Shown in pieces: positions 15,187-22,006 of a DNA stretch of 35,570 nucleotides. The stretch comes from Comamonadaceae bacterium UBA2334 (GTDB taxonomy: Bacteria; Pseudomonadota; Gammaproteobacteria; Burkholderiales; Burkholderiaceae_C). The notes under the pieces were generated by a model, which searched no databases, was not told the DNA's origin, and saw only the letters and a program-made list of their open reading frames with translations. The stretch covers positions 1-35,570 of the forward strand of contig DDUQ01000034.1 in NCBI GenBank assembly GCA_002344885.1, in the 5' to 3' direction. The stretch's first letter is position 1. Every line of letters begins with the position of its first letter. The translations under genes and the position numbers were made by a program.

Positions 15187-16170
15187 TCAGTGATGCCCCC
15201 GCAACCGCTCGATCAACCCATTCAGCTCTTCGAGCGAGCCGAACCCGATGGCCAGTTCACCGACATCCTCCACGCGCCCGTGGCGCTTCACGCGCTTTTT
15301 CACACGCACTTCGACGCTGGCCATCAGCAGGTCGGCCAGTTCGTCCTCCACGCGCTTGATGTCGCGCGACTTTTCTTTCTTCGGCTTTTGCGGTGTCAGC
15401 GCGAACTCAGCTGCCAGCTTTTTCACCAGGCTTTCCGCCTCGCGCACCGACAGCTTTTTGGCCGCCACCTGATTGGCAGCCGTGATCTGCGTGGCGCGGT
15501 CCAGGCTGAGGAGCGCGCGTGCGTGGCCCATGTCAATGTCGCCGGCCATCAGCATGGTCTGCACCGGCTCGGCCAGGTTCAACAGACGCAGCAGGTTGCT
15601 GCCCGCACTGCGCGAACGGCCCACCGCCTGGGCGGCCTGTTCGTGCGTGAGTCCAAATTCGCGGATCAGCCGCTGCAGGCCCTGGGCCTCTTCCAGCGGG
15701 TTGAGGTCTTCGCGCTGGATGTTCTCGATGAGCGCCATCGCGGCAGCGGCCTCGTTGGGCACGTCACGCACCAGCACAGGCACGCTGTCAAGGCCCGCCA
15801 GCCGGGCAGCCCGGAAGCGCCGTTCACCCGCGATGATTTCGTACACCGCGCGGGCACCCCGCTCCACGGCCGGCAACCCTTGCGCGGCCACAAACGCCTG
15901 CATGCGCTGAAGGCCGTCCCCTTCGTCCAGGCGACGGACGAGGATGGGCTGCATGATGCCCTGCGCCTTGATGCTCTCGGCCAGCTCGTACAGCGCGCCC
16001 TCGTCCATCCGGGTGCGCGGCTGGTAGGTGCCTGGCACCAGGTCGCCCAACGCCAGGGTGCCGGGTTGGTCGGCCACTTCGGTTTGCGCGGCGTCCTGCG
16101 CGTCGGTCAGTTTGGGTCCCAACAGGGCTTCAAGGCCGCGGCCGAGGCCTTTGGGTTTGGAGGTTGCCAT
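15187..16170 (-). CDS. parB: Chromosome partitioning protein ParB
   Basis: A 327-residue ParB/Spo0J CTPase clamp that loads at parS and spreads to form the partition complex with ParA and SMC. The N-terminal M-A-T-S-K-P-K-G-L-G-R-G-L-E-A-L-L is the ParA-contact tail. The CTP-binding parts are P-R-T-R (51-54), G-E-R-R-F-R-A-A (115-122) and E-N-I-Q-R-E-D-L-N-P (149-158). The helix-turn-helix is about 174-200 (L-T-H-E-Q-A-A-Q-A-V-G-R-S-R-S), and the C-terminal dimer domain covers about 275-327. Between P-I-L-V-R and Y-E-I-I-A-G-E-R-R there are about 30 residues, longer than the short turn in most ParBs. GAAGG lies about ten bases before the ATG. Three parS sites are within 4 kb. Confidence 0.96.
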   Translation of the reverse strand: MATSKPKGLGRGLEALLGPKLTDAQDAAQTEVADQPGTLALGDLVPGTYQPRTRMDEGALYELAESIKAQGIMQPILVRRLDEGDGLQRMQAFVAAQGLPAVERGARAVYEIIAGERRFRAARLAGLDSVPVLVRDVPNEAAAAMALIENIQREDLNPLEEAQGLQRLIREFGLTHEQAAQAVGRSRSAGSNLLRLLNLAEPVQTMLMAGDIDMGHARALLSLDRATQITAANQVAAKKLSVREAESLVKKLAAEFALTPQKPKKEKSRDIKRVEDELADLLMASVEVRVKKRVKRHGRVEDVGELAIGFGSLEELNGLIERLRGHH

Positions 16171-16233
16171 GTGCGTGTGCCTTCGAATGTGTAGGGTGGA
16201 ATGCGAGGGTGTGGGCTGCGACTGACGGCTGGC

Positions 16234-16809
16234 TCAGTCCAGCGGTTGGGGTCGCGCGGTCGTCAGCAAGGCTTGCAGCAGTGCCAGCCCCAAGGGCCAG
16301 TCACCCAGCCCAGAGTCGGCATTGATGTGCCCTGCCTGGCCCAGGTCCTGAAAGTGGCTGCCCCAGGCTGTGGCGAACGATTGCGCCCGCTCAAAGGTGC
16401 AATAGGGGTCGTCATGACTGCCCACCAGGGTGCTGGCAAACGGCAATGGTTGCAGTGCAATCGGTTGCCAGGTGGGCAGTTGCTCCCGCAGGCCTGGGGC
16501 CTCCACATCGCCGGGAGCCACCAGCAAGGCGGCTCGCACGCGATGCGTCTGCTGGCTGATGCTGGCCCAGGCGGCGGTCTGGATGCAGCCCAGGCTGTGC
16601 GCCACCAGCACCACCGGCCGGGTGCTGGCCAGCACCGCCTCTTCCAACTGGATGAGCCAGTCGCCACGCAACGGGCGCATCCAGTCGTGCTGCTCCACGC
16701 GCCGGAAACCGTGCAGCGCTTCCCACCGGCTTTGCCAGTGCGCCGGGCCGCTGCTTTGCCAGCCGGGCAGCACTTTCACGTCGTAGCCTGCGAAAACATC
16801 AGCATTCAT
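16234..16809 (-). CDS. RBBP9/YdeN-type serine hydrolase between parA and parB
   Basis: A 191-residue alpha/beta hydrolase of the RBBP9/YdeN (DUF452-like) family. The opening L-P-G-W-Q-S-S-G-P-A-H-W-Q (14-26) is characteristic. The nucleophile elbow is A-H-S-L-G-C (S72), the acid is D133 or D134 in G-S-H-D-D-P-Y, and the catalytic histidine is H161 in A-G-H-I-N-A-D-S-G. The triad is therefore complete. The family has serine hydrolase activity in general, but natural substrates are not known. It sits between parA and parB on the same strand, 63 bases from parB and 108 from parA. The start at 16809 is chosen because GGACGGA lies upstream; an ATG at 16845 would add 12 residues. Confidence 0.85.
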   Translation of the reverse strand: MNADVFAGYDVKVLPGWQSSGPAHWQSRWEALHGFRRVEQHDWMRPLRGDWLIQLEEAVLASTRPVVLVAHSLGCIQTAAWASISQQTHRVRAALLVAPGDVEAPGLREQLPTWQPIALQPLPFASTLVGSHDDPYCTFERAQSFATAWGSHFQDLGQAGHINADSGLGDWPLGLALLQALLTTARPQPLD

Positions 16810-16917
16810 AGCAATATTTGTCCGTCCGTAAAGCGGCAGAGCCATTTTTTTATTCAGAAACGGTGACCACTTGACGAACCTGGTGCATCACGCGACTGTT
16901 TCACCGTCCCCACCGTG

Positions 16918-17703
16918 TCAGGCACCCCCGCTGCGGTTCACCATCTCCTGGGCAAACTCCACGAACGCCTGGCTGCCTTTGGCGGACGGATCGAACACCA
17001 CACCGGGCAGTCCGTAGCTGGGCGCTTCTGCCAGGCGGACGTTGCGGGGAATGACGGTGTTGAACACCTTGTCGCCGAAATGGCCCTTGAGCTGCTCGCT
17101 CACCTGCTGCTGCAAGGTGATGCGCGGGTCGAACATCACCCGCAGCAAGCCGATGAGCTTCAGATCGCGGTTCAGGTTGGCGTGCACCTGCTTGATGGTG
17201 TTGACCAGGTCGGTCAACCCTTCCAGGGCAAAGTACTCGCACTGCATGGGCACGATGACACCGTGTGCGCTGCACAGGCCATTGAGCGTGAGCAGACTCA
17301 ACGAGGGCGGGCAGTCGATCAGCACAAAGTCGTAGTCGGCCTCCACCTCGGCCAGGGCCAGCTTCAGACGTTTTTCTCGGCGTTCGACATCCACCAGCTC
17401 GACTTCGGCGCCTGCCAGCTCCCGGTTGGCCCCCAGCACATCGTAGGCGCAACCGGATGCAACAAGCTTCTCGGCCCTCACCTTGGCATCGCGCACCGTA
17501 GCCGATTCCAGCAGCACGTCGTACACCGAATGGGCCAACTGGCGCTTGTCCACCCCCGAGCCCATGGTGGCATTGCCTTGAGGGTCCAGGTCCACCATCA
17601 GCACACGCTGACCGATTTTGGCCAGACCGGCAGCCAGGTTGACCGTGGTGGTGGTCTTGCCCACCCCGCCTTTTTGATTGGCAACACAATAGATTCTGGC
17701 CAT
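16918..17703 (-). CDS. parA: Chromosome partitioning ATPase ParA
   Basis: A 261-residue Soj-type ParA, the nucleoid-bound ATPase that moves ParB-parS complexes. The deviant Walker A motif is Q-K-G-G-V-G-K-T-T-T-T (K11 signature lysine, K16, T17), the switch region is D-L-D-P-Q-G-N-A-T (38-46), and Walker B is F-V-L-I-D-C-P-P-S-L. There is no N-terminal helix-turn-helix, so it belongs to the chromosomal short ParA class rather than the P1-type plasmid class. The C-terminal half has P-R-N-V-R-L-A-E-A-P-S-Y-G, typical of Soj. It is encoded upstream of the hydrolase and parB genes, with rsmG and mnmG further upstream, the standard chromosomal par arrangement apart from the inserted genes. Confidence 0.96.
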   Translation of the reverse strand: MARIYCVANQKGGVGKTTTTVNLAAGLAKIGQRVLMVDLDPQGNATMGSGVDKRQLAHSVYDVLLESATVRDAKVRAEKLVASGCAYDVLGANRELAGAEVELVDVERREKRLKLALAEVEADYDFVLIDCPPSLSLLTLNGLCSAHGVIVPMQCEYFALEGLTDLVNTIKQVHANLNRDLKLIGLLRVMFDPRITLQQQVSEQLKGHFGDKVFNTVIPRNVRLAEAPSYGLPGVVFDPSAKGSQAFVEFAQEMVNRSGGA

Positions 17704-17759
17704 GTCGGTTGGGCGCTTTCAGGCGAAGGAGATCGAGACAGTGAGGTACGGTACAGCGC

Positions 17760-18374
17760 TTATTTGTTGAGCACCAGCTTCAGGCCGAAGCCTACCAGGC
17801 ACAGGCCGGCCAGTTTCTGCAGCCCCTGTGTGAGGCGGGCATTTGCGCGCAGCCGCTCCGCCAGATGGTAGGTCAGCAGCGTGACGATCAGGCCGTAGAC
17901 GAACGTGAGTGCAGCAATCGTTGCCGCCATGGCACCGAACGTCAGCAGCCCCATGTGCGTCTTCGGATCGACAAAGAGCGGGAAGAACGCCATGTAGAAC
18001 ACGATGGCCTTGGGGTTGAGCAAGGTGATGGCCAGCGCCTGGCGGAAGAATTCACGCGAACGGATGGTCAGCCCCGGCGCATCGCCCGGCTTGGCCATCA
18101 GCATACGCCAACCCAGCCAGGCCAGATAGGCCGCACCCAACCACTGCACCACCTGGAAAGCCGCCGGGTAGGTAGCCAGCACCGCAGCCACACCGGCGAC
18201 CGCCATCCACATCAGCACCTGGTCACCGGCAATCACGCCCATGGTGGCCGCGAGACCACCACGCACCCCACCCTTGCTAGTGGAGGTGATCAGGGCCAGG
18301 TTGCCCGGACCGGGTATGGCCAGGAACAACACGATCGCAGCCGCGAACGCCGGGTAATCTGCAATGCCGAACAT
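17760..18374 (-). CDS. LysE/RhtB-family amino-acid exporter
   Basis: A 204-residue inner-membrane protein with about six hydrophobic segments, the usual size for LysE/RhtB exporters. The first segment is followed by the family signature I-P-G-P-G-N-L-A-L-I (20-29) and K-G-G-V-R-G-G-L-A-A-T-M-G-V (34-47). Later segments include F-R-Q-A-L-A-I-T-L-L-N-P-K-A and F-Y-M-A-F-F-P-L-F-V-D, also typical. These proteins export amino acids such as lysine, homoserine or threonine by proton antiport; the substrate is not predictable. It lies between rsmG and parA on the same strand, which separates the usual gid and par genes. The ATG at 18374 places the first membrane segment normally; an upstream in-frame start would add 25 charged residues. 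Confidence 0.92.
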   Translation of the reverse strand: MFGIADYPAFAAAIVLFLAIPGPGNLALITSTSKGGVRGGLAATMGVIAGDQVLMWMAVAGVAAVLATYPAAFQVVQWLGAAYLAWLGWRMLMAKPGDAPGLTIRSREFFRQALAITLLNPKAIVFYMAFFPLFVDPKTHMGLLTFGAMAATIAALTFVYGLIVTLLTYHLAERLRANARLTQGLQKLAGLCLVGFGLKLVLNK

Positions 18375-18559
18375 GAATGTGCCGATCTCAGGACAGGAAA
18401 CGAGACCCCGGAGTTTACGGGAGTGGCAACGCTGGAATCGTCGTTGCAATATGCGTCAGTCACCAGCCTGCTGCAATCTGCCAGTCTCAATCCGGTTGAC
18501 TCAATCCACCTGCCTCGTCCCGTCCAAGCGCCAGGCAAAAGCCCGCTCACGGCAACAGG

Positions 18560-19267
18560 TCAGACCTGTGGCCGCATCCACACCATGCAGCGCTCGGCAT
18601 CCAGCCCGGGCACCTGCAACTGTTCCACGTGAAACACCGACACATCGGCAGACAGTTCCGCCAGTTCCTGCGCCGGGTGCTTGCCCTTCATGGCCATCCA
18701 CACGCCACCGGGTTCCAATGCCGGGCGGGACCAGGTAGTGAAGTCCCGCAGCGACGCAAATGCACGCGACGTGACCACATCAAAACCACCTTGCACCGTT
18801 TCAACCCGCGCATGCAAGCCTTTCAGGTTGGGCAAACGCAAGGCTGCTGCCACCTGCTGGATGAATGCCGCTTTTTTGTTGACGGTGTCCACGCAAGTCA
18901 CCGACACATCCGGCAGGCAAATGGCCAACACCACGCCCGGCAACCCACCACCGGAACCCACATCCAGCACACGCGGGTCAGTCAGTGGAACAGGCTCGCC
19001 GCCTGCTAATGCTGCCGCCTGGCGGGCAGCCAGGTGGCGGCGCAAGGGAGCCACCGCAGACAGGCTGTCGATCAGGTGGTGCGTCAGCATCTCGGACGGG
19101 TCACGCAACGCCGTCAGGTTGTACACCCGGTTCCATTTCTGCAACCACCCCATGTAAGCCAACAACACATCCAACTGTTGTGTCGTCAACGCCAAACCCA
19201 ATGCCTCAGCGGCATCAGCCAGTTGCTGACGTTGCGCCGCCAACTCCACGCCGGACTCTACCGCCAT
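18560..19267 (-). CDS. rsmG: 16S rRNA (guanine-527-N7) methyltransferase RsmG
   Basis: A 235-residue SAM-dependent methyltransferase (GidB) that forms m7G527 in 16S rRNA. Family motifs are K-W-N-R-V-Y-N-L-T-A (44-53), H-H-L-I-D-S-L (63-69), the SAM loop L-D-V-G-S-G-G-G-L-P-G (101-111) and T-S-R-A-F-A-S-L-R-D (166-175). Near the C terminus residues 211-216 read V-F-H-V-E-Q, which are encoded by a parS site. Its ATG overlaps the mnmG stop by one base (TGATG), the classical gidA-gidB coupling. Loss of RsmG gives low-level streptomycin resistance in other bacteria, which is established knowledge of the family. Confidence 0.96.
   Translation of the reverse strand: MAVESGVELAAQRQQLADAAEALGLALTTQQLDVLLAYMGWLQKWNRVYNLTALRDPSEMLTHHLIDSLSAVAPLRRHLAARQAAALAGGEPVPLTDPRVLDVGSGGGLPGVVLAICLPDVSVTCVDTVNKKAAFIQQVAAALRLPNLKGLHARVETVQGGFDVVTSRAFASLRDFTTWSRPALEPGGVWMAMKGKHPAQELAELSADVSVFHVEQLQVPGLDAERCMVWMRPQV
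18621..18636. other. parS: parS site 1 (inside rsmG)
   Basis: TGTTCCACGTGAAACA, one base from the perfect palindrome TGTTTCACGTGAAACA and an exact fit to the broader bacterial consensus TGTTNCACGTGAAACA. It is the ParB-loading site and lies within the rsmG coding sequence, about 2.5 kb from parB. Confidence 0.88.
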
Positions 19268-21315
19268 CAGACACCACCCGCTTCGGTCGGCTGAGCCACA
19301 AAGTCTTTGAACCCACCTTTTTTGAGGTGGATCATCAACAACGAAATCGTCGCAGGGGTGATGCCCGTCATGCGCGACGCGATGCCCAGCGTCTCGGGCC
19401 GGTGCTTGGCCAGACGTTGCCTCGCCTCGAAACTCAGCGACGTGACCTGCATGTAGTCCAGATCGGCTGGCAGCTTCAGGTGTTCGTAGTGGGCTGCGCG
19501 ACGCACGTCATCTTTCTGCCGCTCGATGTAGCCAGCGTATTTGGCCGCAATCTGCACCTGCTCGACCACCTGATCGCGCAGCAACTCACAGTCCTCGCCC
19601 AGTGTTTCACGTGAAACAACCGTGGCCGCACCGTACTTGCCCTCATCCATGCCCATCAGCCCGCCGTAGTCCACATCCGGCCTGCGCAGCAAGTCAAACA
19701 GGTTGTACTCGCGCTCAATGGCCTTGCCCAACACCCGCTCAGCCTCTGGCTGCGGCAAGTTGCGCGGGTTGACCCAGGTGGACTTGAGGCGCTCTGTTTC
19801 ACGTGAAACAGCATCGCGTTTCTTGCAGAACAGCGACCAGCGCACGTCGTCCACCAGACCCAATTGGCGGCCCACTTCAGTCAGGCGCATATCCGCGTTG
19901 TCTTCGCGCAGTTGAAGGCGGAACTCCGCCCGGCTGGTGAACATGCGGTACGGCTCGGTGACACCCTTGGTGATGAGGTCATCCACCAGCACCCCCAGGT
20001 AGGCCTGGTCGCGGCTGGGCAGCCACGCCCCACCGCCGTAGGTGATGGCACCTGCCGCGCTGGCAGCGTCGTTGCCACCGCCCAGCTCACGCGCCTGCAA
20101 CGCAGCGTTCAAACCGGCAAACAAGCCCTGGGCGGCGGCCTCTTCGTAACCCGTGGTGCCATTGATCTGACCGGCAAAAAACAGGCCACCAATCTGCTTG
20201 GTTTCGAAGCTGCTTTTCAGCGAACGGGGGTCGAAATAGTCGTACTCGATGGCATAACCCGGGCGCAGGATGTGCGCATTCTCCAGCCCCGGCATGCTGC
20301 GCACCAGTTCGTACTGAATGTCGAATGGCAAGCTGGTGGAAATACCGTTGGGGTAGAACTCGTGCGTGGTCAACCCCTCTGGCTCCAGAAAAATCTGGTG
20401 ACTGTCCTTGTCGGCAAAACGGTTGATTTTGTCTTCCACGCTGGGGCAATAGCGCGGCCCCACCCCTTCGATCTTGCCGGTGAACATGGGGCTGCGGTCG
20501 AAGCCACTGCGGATGATGTCGTGTGTCCGTTCGTTGGTGTGGGTGATCCAGCATGGCATCTGGCGCGGGTGCATGTCAGCCCGGCCCATGAAGCTGAACA
20601 CCGGCACCGGCTTGTCTTCGGTGCCGGAGCCGGGCATGCCATCGCCGGGCTGCTCGGTGCATTTTGAAAAGTCGATGCTGCGCCCGTCGATGCGCGGGGG
20701 TGTGCCGGTTTTCAATCGGTCCTGCGGCAGCTTCAACTCTTTCAGGCGGCCAGACAGGCTCACCGCCGGTGGGTCGCCCGCCCGGCCTGCGGCGTAGTTG
20801 TTCAGGCCCACGTGGATCTTGCCGTCCAGAAACGTGCCCGCCGTCAGCACCACGGTGCGCGCCCTGAACCGGATGCCCACCTGTGTCACCGCGCCCACCA
20901 CCCGGTCGGTATTGCCATCGCTTTCCACCATCAGGTCATCCACCGCCTGCTGGAACAGCCACAGGTTGGGCTGGTTCTCCAGCCGCTGGCGAATCGCTGC
21001 CTTGTACAGGATGCGGTCAGCCTGTGCCCGCGTGGCACGCACGGCCGGGCCTTTGCTGCTGTTGAGGATGCGGAACTGGATGCCACCTTCATCGGTGGCA
21101 ATGCCCATGGCTCCACCCAGCGCATCCACCTCTTTCACCAAATGGCCCTTACCGATGCCCCCGATGCTGGGGTTGCAGCTCATCTGGCCCAGTGTCTCGA
21201 TGTTGTGGCTCAACAGCAAAGTGGCACAGCCCATGCGGGCTGCAGCCAGTGCAGCCTCGGTACCGGCATGGCCGCCACCAACCACGATCACGTCAAACAT
21301 CTGGGGATACAACAT
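19267..21315 (-). CDS. mnmG: tRNA uridine-5-carboxymethylaminomethyl modification enzyme MnmG
   Basis: A 682-residue FAD protein (GidA) that, with MnmE, forms cmnm5U34 in tRNAs. The N-terminal FAD motif is V-I-V-V-G-G-G-H-A-G-T-E-A (9-21). It also shows C-N-P-S-I-G-G-I-G-K-G-H-L-V-K-E, the P-R-Y-C-P-S-V-E-D-K region and G-Q-I-N-G-T-T-G-Y-E-E-A-A-A-Q-G-L. The C-terminal helical MnmE-interaction domain ends with T-P-A-T-I-S-L-L-M-I-H-L-K-K. M-L-Y-P-Q-M-F-D-V-I matches the standard start, so ATG 21315 is used. It is longer than the E. coli protein by about 50 residues. Two perfect parS palindromes lie inside the gene, encoding V-S-R-E-T twice. A TACAAT -10-like element (21380-21385, minus) lies upstream. 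Confidence 0.96.
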   Translation of the reverse strand: MLYPQMFDVIVVGGGHAGTEAALAAARMGCATLLLSHNIETLGQMSCNPSIGGIGKGHLVKEVDALGGAMGIATDEGGIQFRILNSSKGPAVRATRAQADRILYKAAIRQRLENQPNLWLFQQAVDDLMVESDGNTDRVVGAVTQVGIRFRARTVVLTAGTFLDGKIHVGLNNYAAGRAGDPPAVSLSGRLKELKLPQDRLKTGTPPRIDGRSIDFSKCTEQPGDGMPGSGTEDKPVPVFSFMGRADMHPRQMPCWITHTNERTHDIIRSGFDRSPMFTGKIEGVGPRYCPSVEDKINRFADKDSHQIFLEPEGLTTHEFYPNGISTSLPFDIQYELVRSMPGLENAHILRPGYAIEYDYFDPRSLKSSFETKQIGGLFFAGQINGTTGYEEAAAQGLFAGLNAALQARELGGGNDAASAAGAITYGGGAWLPSRDQAYLGVLVDDLITKGVTEPYRMFTSRAEFRLQLREDNADMRLTEVGRQLGLVDDVRWSLFCKKRDAVSRETERLKSTWVNPRNLPQPEAERVLGKAIEREYNLFDLLRRPDVDYGGLMGMDEGKYGAATVVSRETLGEDCELLRDQVVEQVQIAAKYAGYIERQKDDVRRAAHYEHLKLPADLDYMQVTSLSFEARQRLAKHRPETLGIASRMTGITPATISLLMIHLKKGGFKDFVAQPTEAGGV
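19603..19618. other. parS: parS site 2 (inside mnmG)
   Basis: Perfect 16-bp palindrome TGTTTCACGTGAAACA, the canonical ParB-binding site. It lies within the mnmG coding sequence and encodes V-S-R-E-T near residue 567. Confidence 0.95.
19795..19810. other. parS: parS site 3 (inside mnmG)
   Basis: Second perfect TGTTTCACGTGAAACA, 192 bases from parS site 2 (start to start). It encodes another V-S-R-E-T stretch near residue 503 of MnmG. Confidence 0.95.
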
Positions 21316-21419
21316 GGGAACACTCAAGACCAAAAACGCTACGAAAACCGCAGCTTGTTCATCAATATGGGAGGGCGCGATTGTACCGTTCAGCCCCAAA
21401 TTTCGCCGACAATACCCCC

Positions 21420-21719
21420 ATGCCACCACCCCAGACACCGATTGCCAGGCTGCGCAACCTGGGCGCAGCGTCTCAGCGCATGCTGTCCGCTGCAGCGCTT
21501 CACACGCTGGGTGACCTCGAAGCGGTTGGTTCGGTCGAGGCCTACTGGCGGGTGCTGCAGGCCCAGCAACAACTGGCCCGACCCGCCCCATCGCTCAACC
21601 TGTTGTGGGCCATCGAAGGGGCACTGACCGACCTGCCCTGGCAAACCGTGGCACGCGAACACCGCACCAGCCTGTTGCTGGCCCTGGACAGCCTGCAGCA
21701 CAACCGGCCCCACGCATGA
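21420..21719 (+). CDS. TfoX C-terminal domain protein (standalone)
   Basis: A 99-residue protein matching the C-terminal domain of TfoX/Sxy competence regulators: I-A-R-L-R-N-L-G-A-A-S-Q-R-M-L (8-22), then H-T-L-G-D-L-E-A-V-G-S-V-E-A-Y-W-R-V (28-45), and L-N-L-L-W-A-I-E-G-A-L. This is a small helical helix-hairpin-helix-like fold. The N-terminal TfoX domain is absent, which is common for this family outside Gammaproteobacteria, and its role there is unknown. A direct link to competence should not be assumed. The gene is divergent from mnmG, with 104 bases between starts, and its TGA overlaps the ATG of the cysteine-cluster gene by two bases (ATGA), so the two are probably co-translated. Confidence 0.82.
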   Translation: MPPPQTPIARLRNLGAASQRMLSAAALHTLGDLEAVGSVEAYWRVLQAQQQLARPAPSLNLLWAIEGALTDLPWQTVAREHRTSLLLALDSLQHNRPHA

Positions 21720-22006
21720 ACTGCCGCCCCGCTTGTGCCGCCTGCTGCATTGCACCGTCCATCAGCACGCCCATTCCCCAACTGGACGGGCAACCCGCAC
21801 AACCCAAACCCGCCAACGTCGCCTGCTGGCAACTCGATGAGCAACTGCGCTGCCGCCTGTTCGGTCACCCGAGCCGACCCGCCGTGTGCAGCTCACTGCG
21901 GCCGGCACCTGACCTGTGCGGCCACAGCACGGCCGAAGCACTGGCCATCCTGCACCGCATGGAATGCCTGACCGCGCCTGGTCAGGCTGCAGCCACCATC
22001 ACTTGA
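21716..22006 (+). CDS. YkgJ-family cysteine-cluster protein
   Basis: A 96-residue protein with nine cysteines. The pattern C3-x3-C7-x2-C10-C11, then C37, C46, C58, C68 and C84, is typical of the YkgJ (zinc/iron-chelating) family: N-C-R-P-A-C-A-A-C-C-I-A-P-S-I-S at the start and P-D-L-C-G near the end. The cysteines probably bind a metal ion or iron-sulfur cluster; function is not established for the family. Its ATG overlaps the stop of the TfoX-domain gene. At the 3' end it overlaps the last eight bases of the convergent chemoreceptor gene, so the two transcripts are complementary there. Confidence 0.85.
   Translation: MNCRPACAACCIAPSISTPIPQLDGQPAQPKPANVACWQLDEQLRCRLFGHPSRPAVCSSLRPAPDLCGHSTAEALAILHRMECLTAPGQAAATIT

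Noticed and set aside
15187..21315. Search for oriC (DnaA boxes TTATCCACA) near the par genes
   Set aside because: No cluster of DnaA boxes was noticed by eye in or beside the segregation block, so no origin is claimed.
19267..21591. Longer MnmG starting at 21591
   Set aside because: It would run under the TfoX-domain gene, and the family start M-L-Y-P-Q-M-F-D is at 21315.
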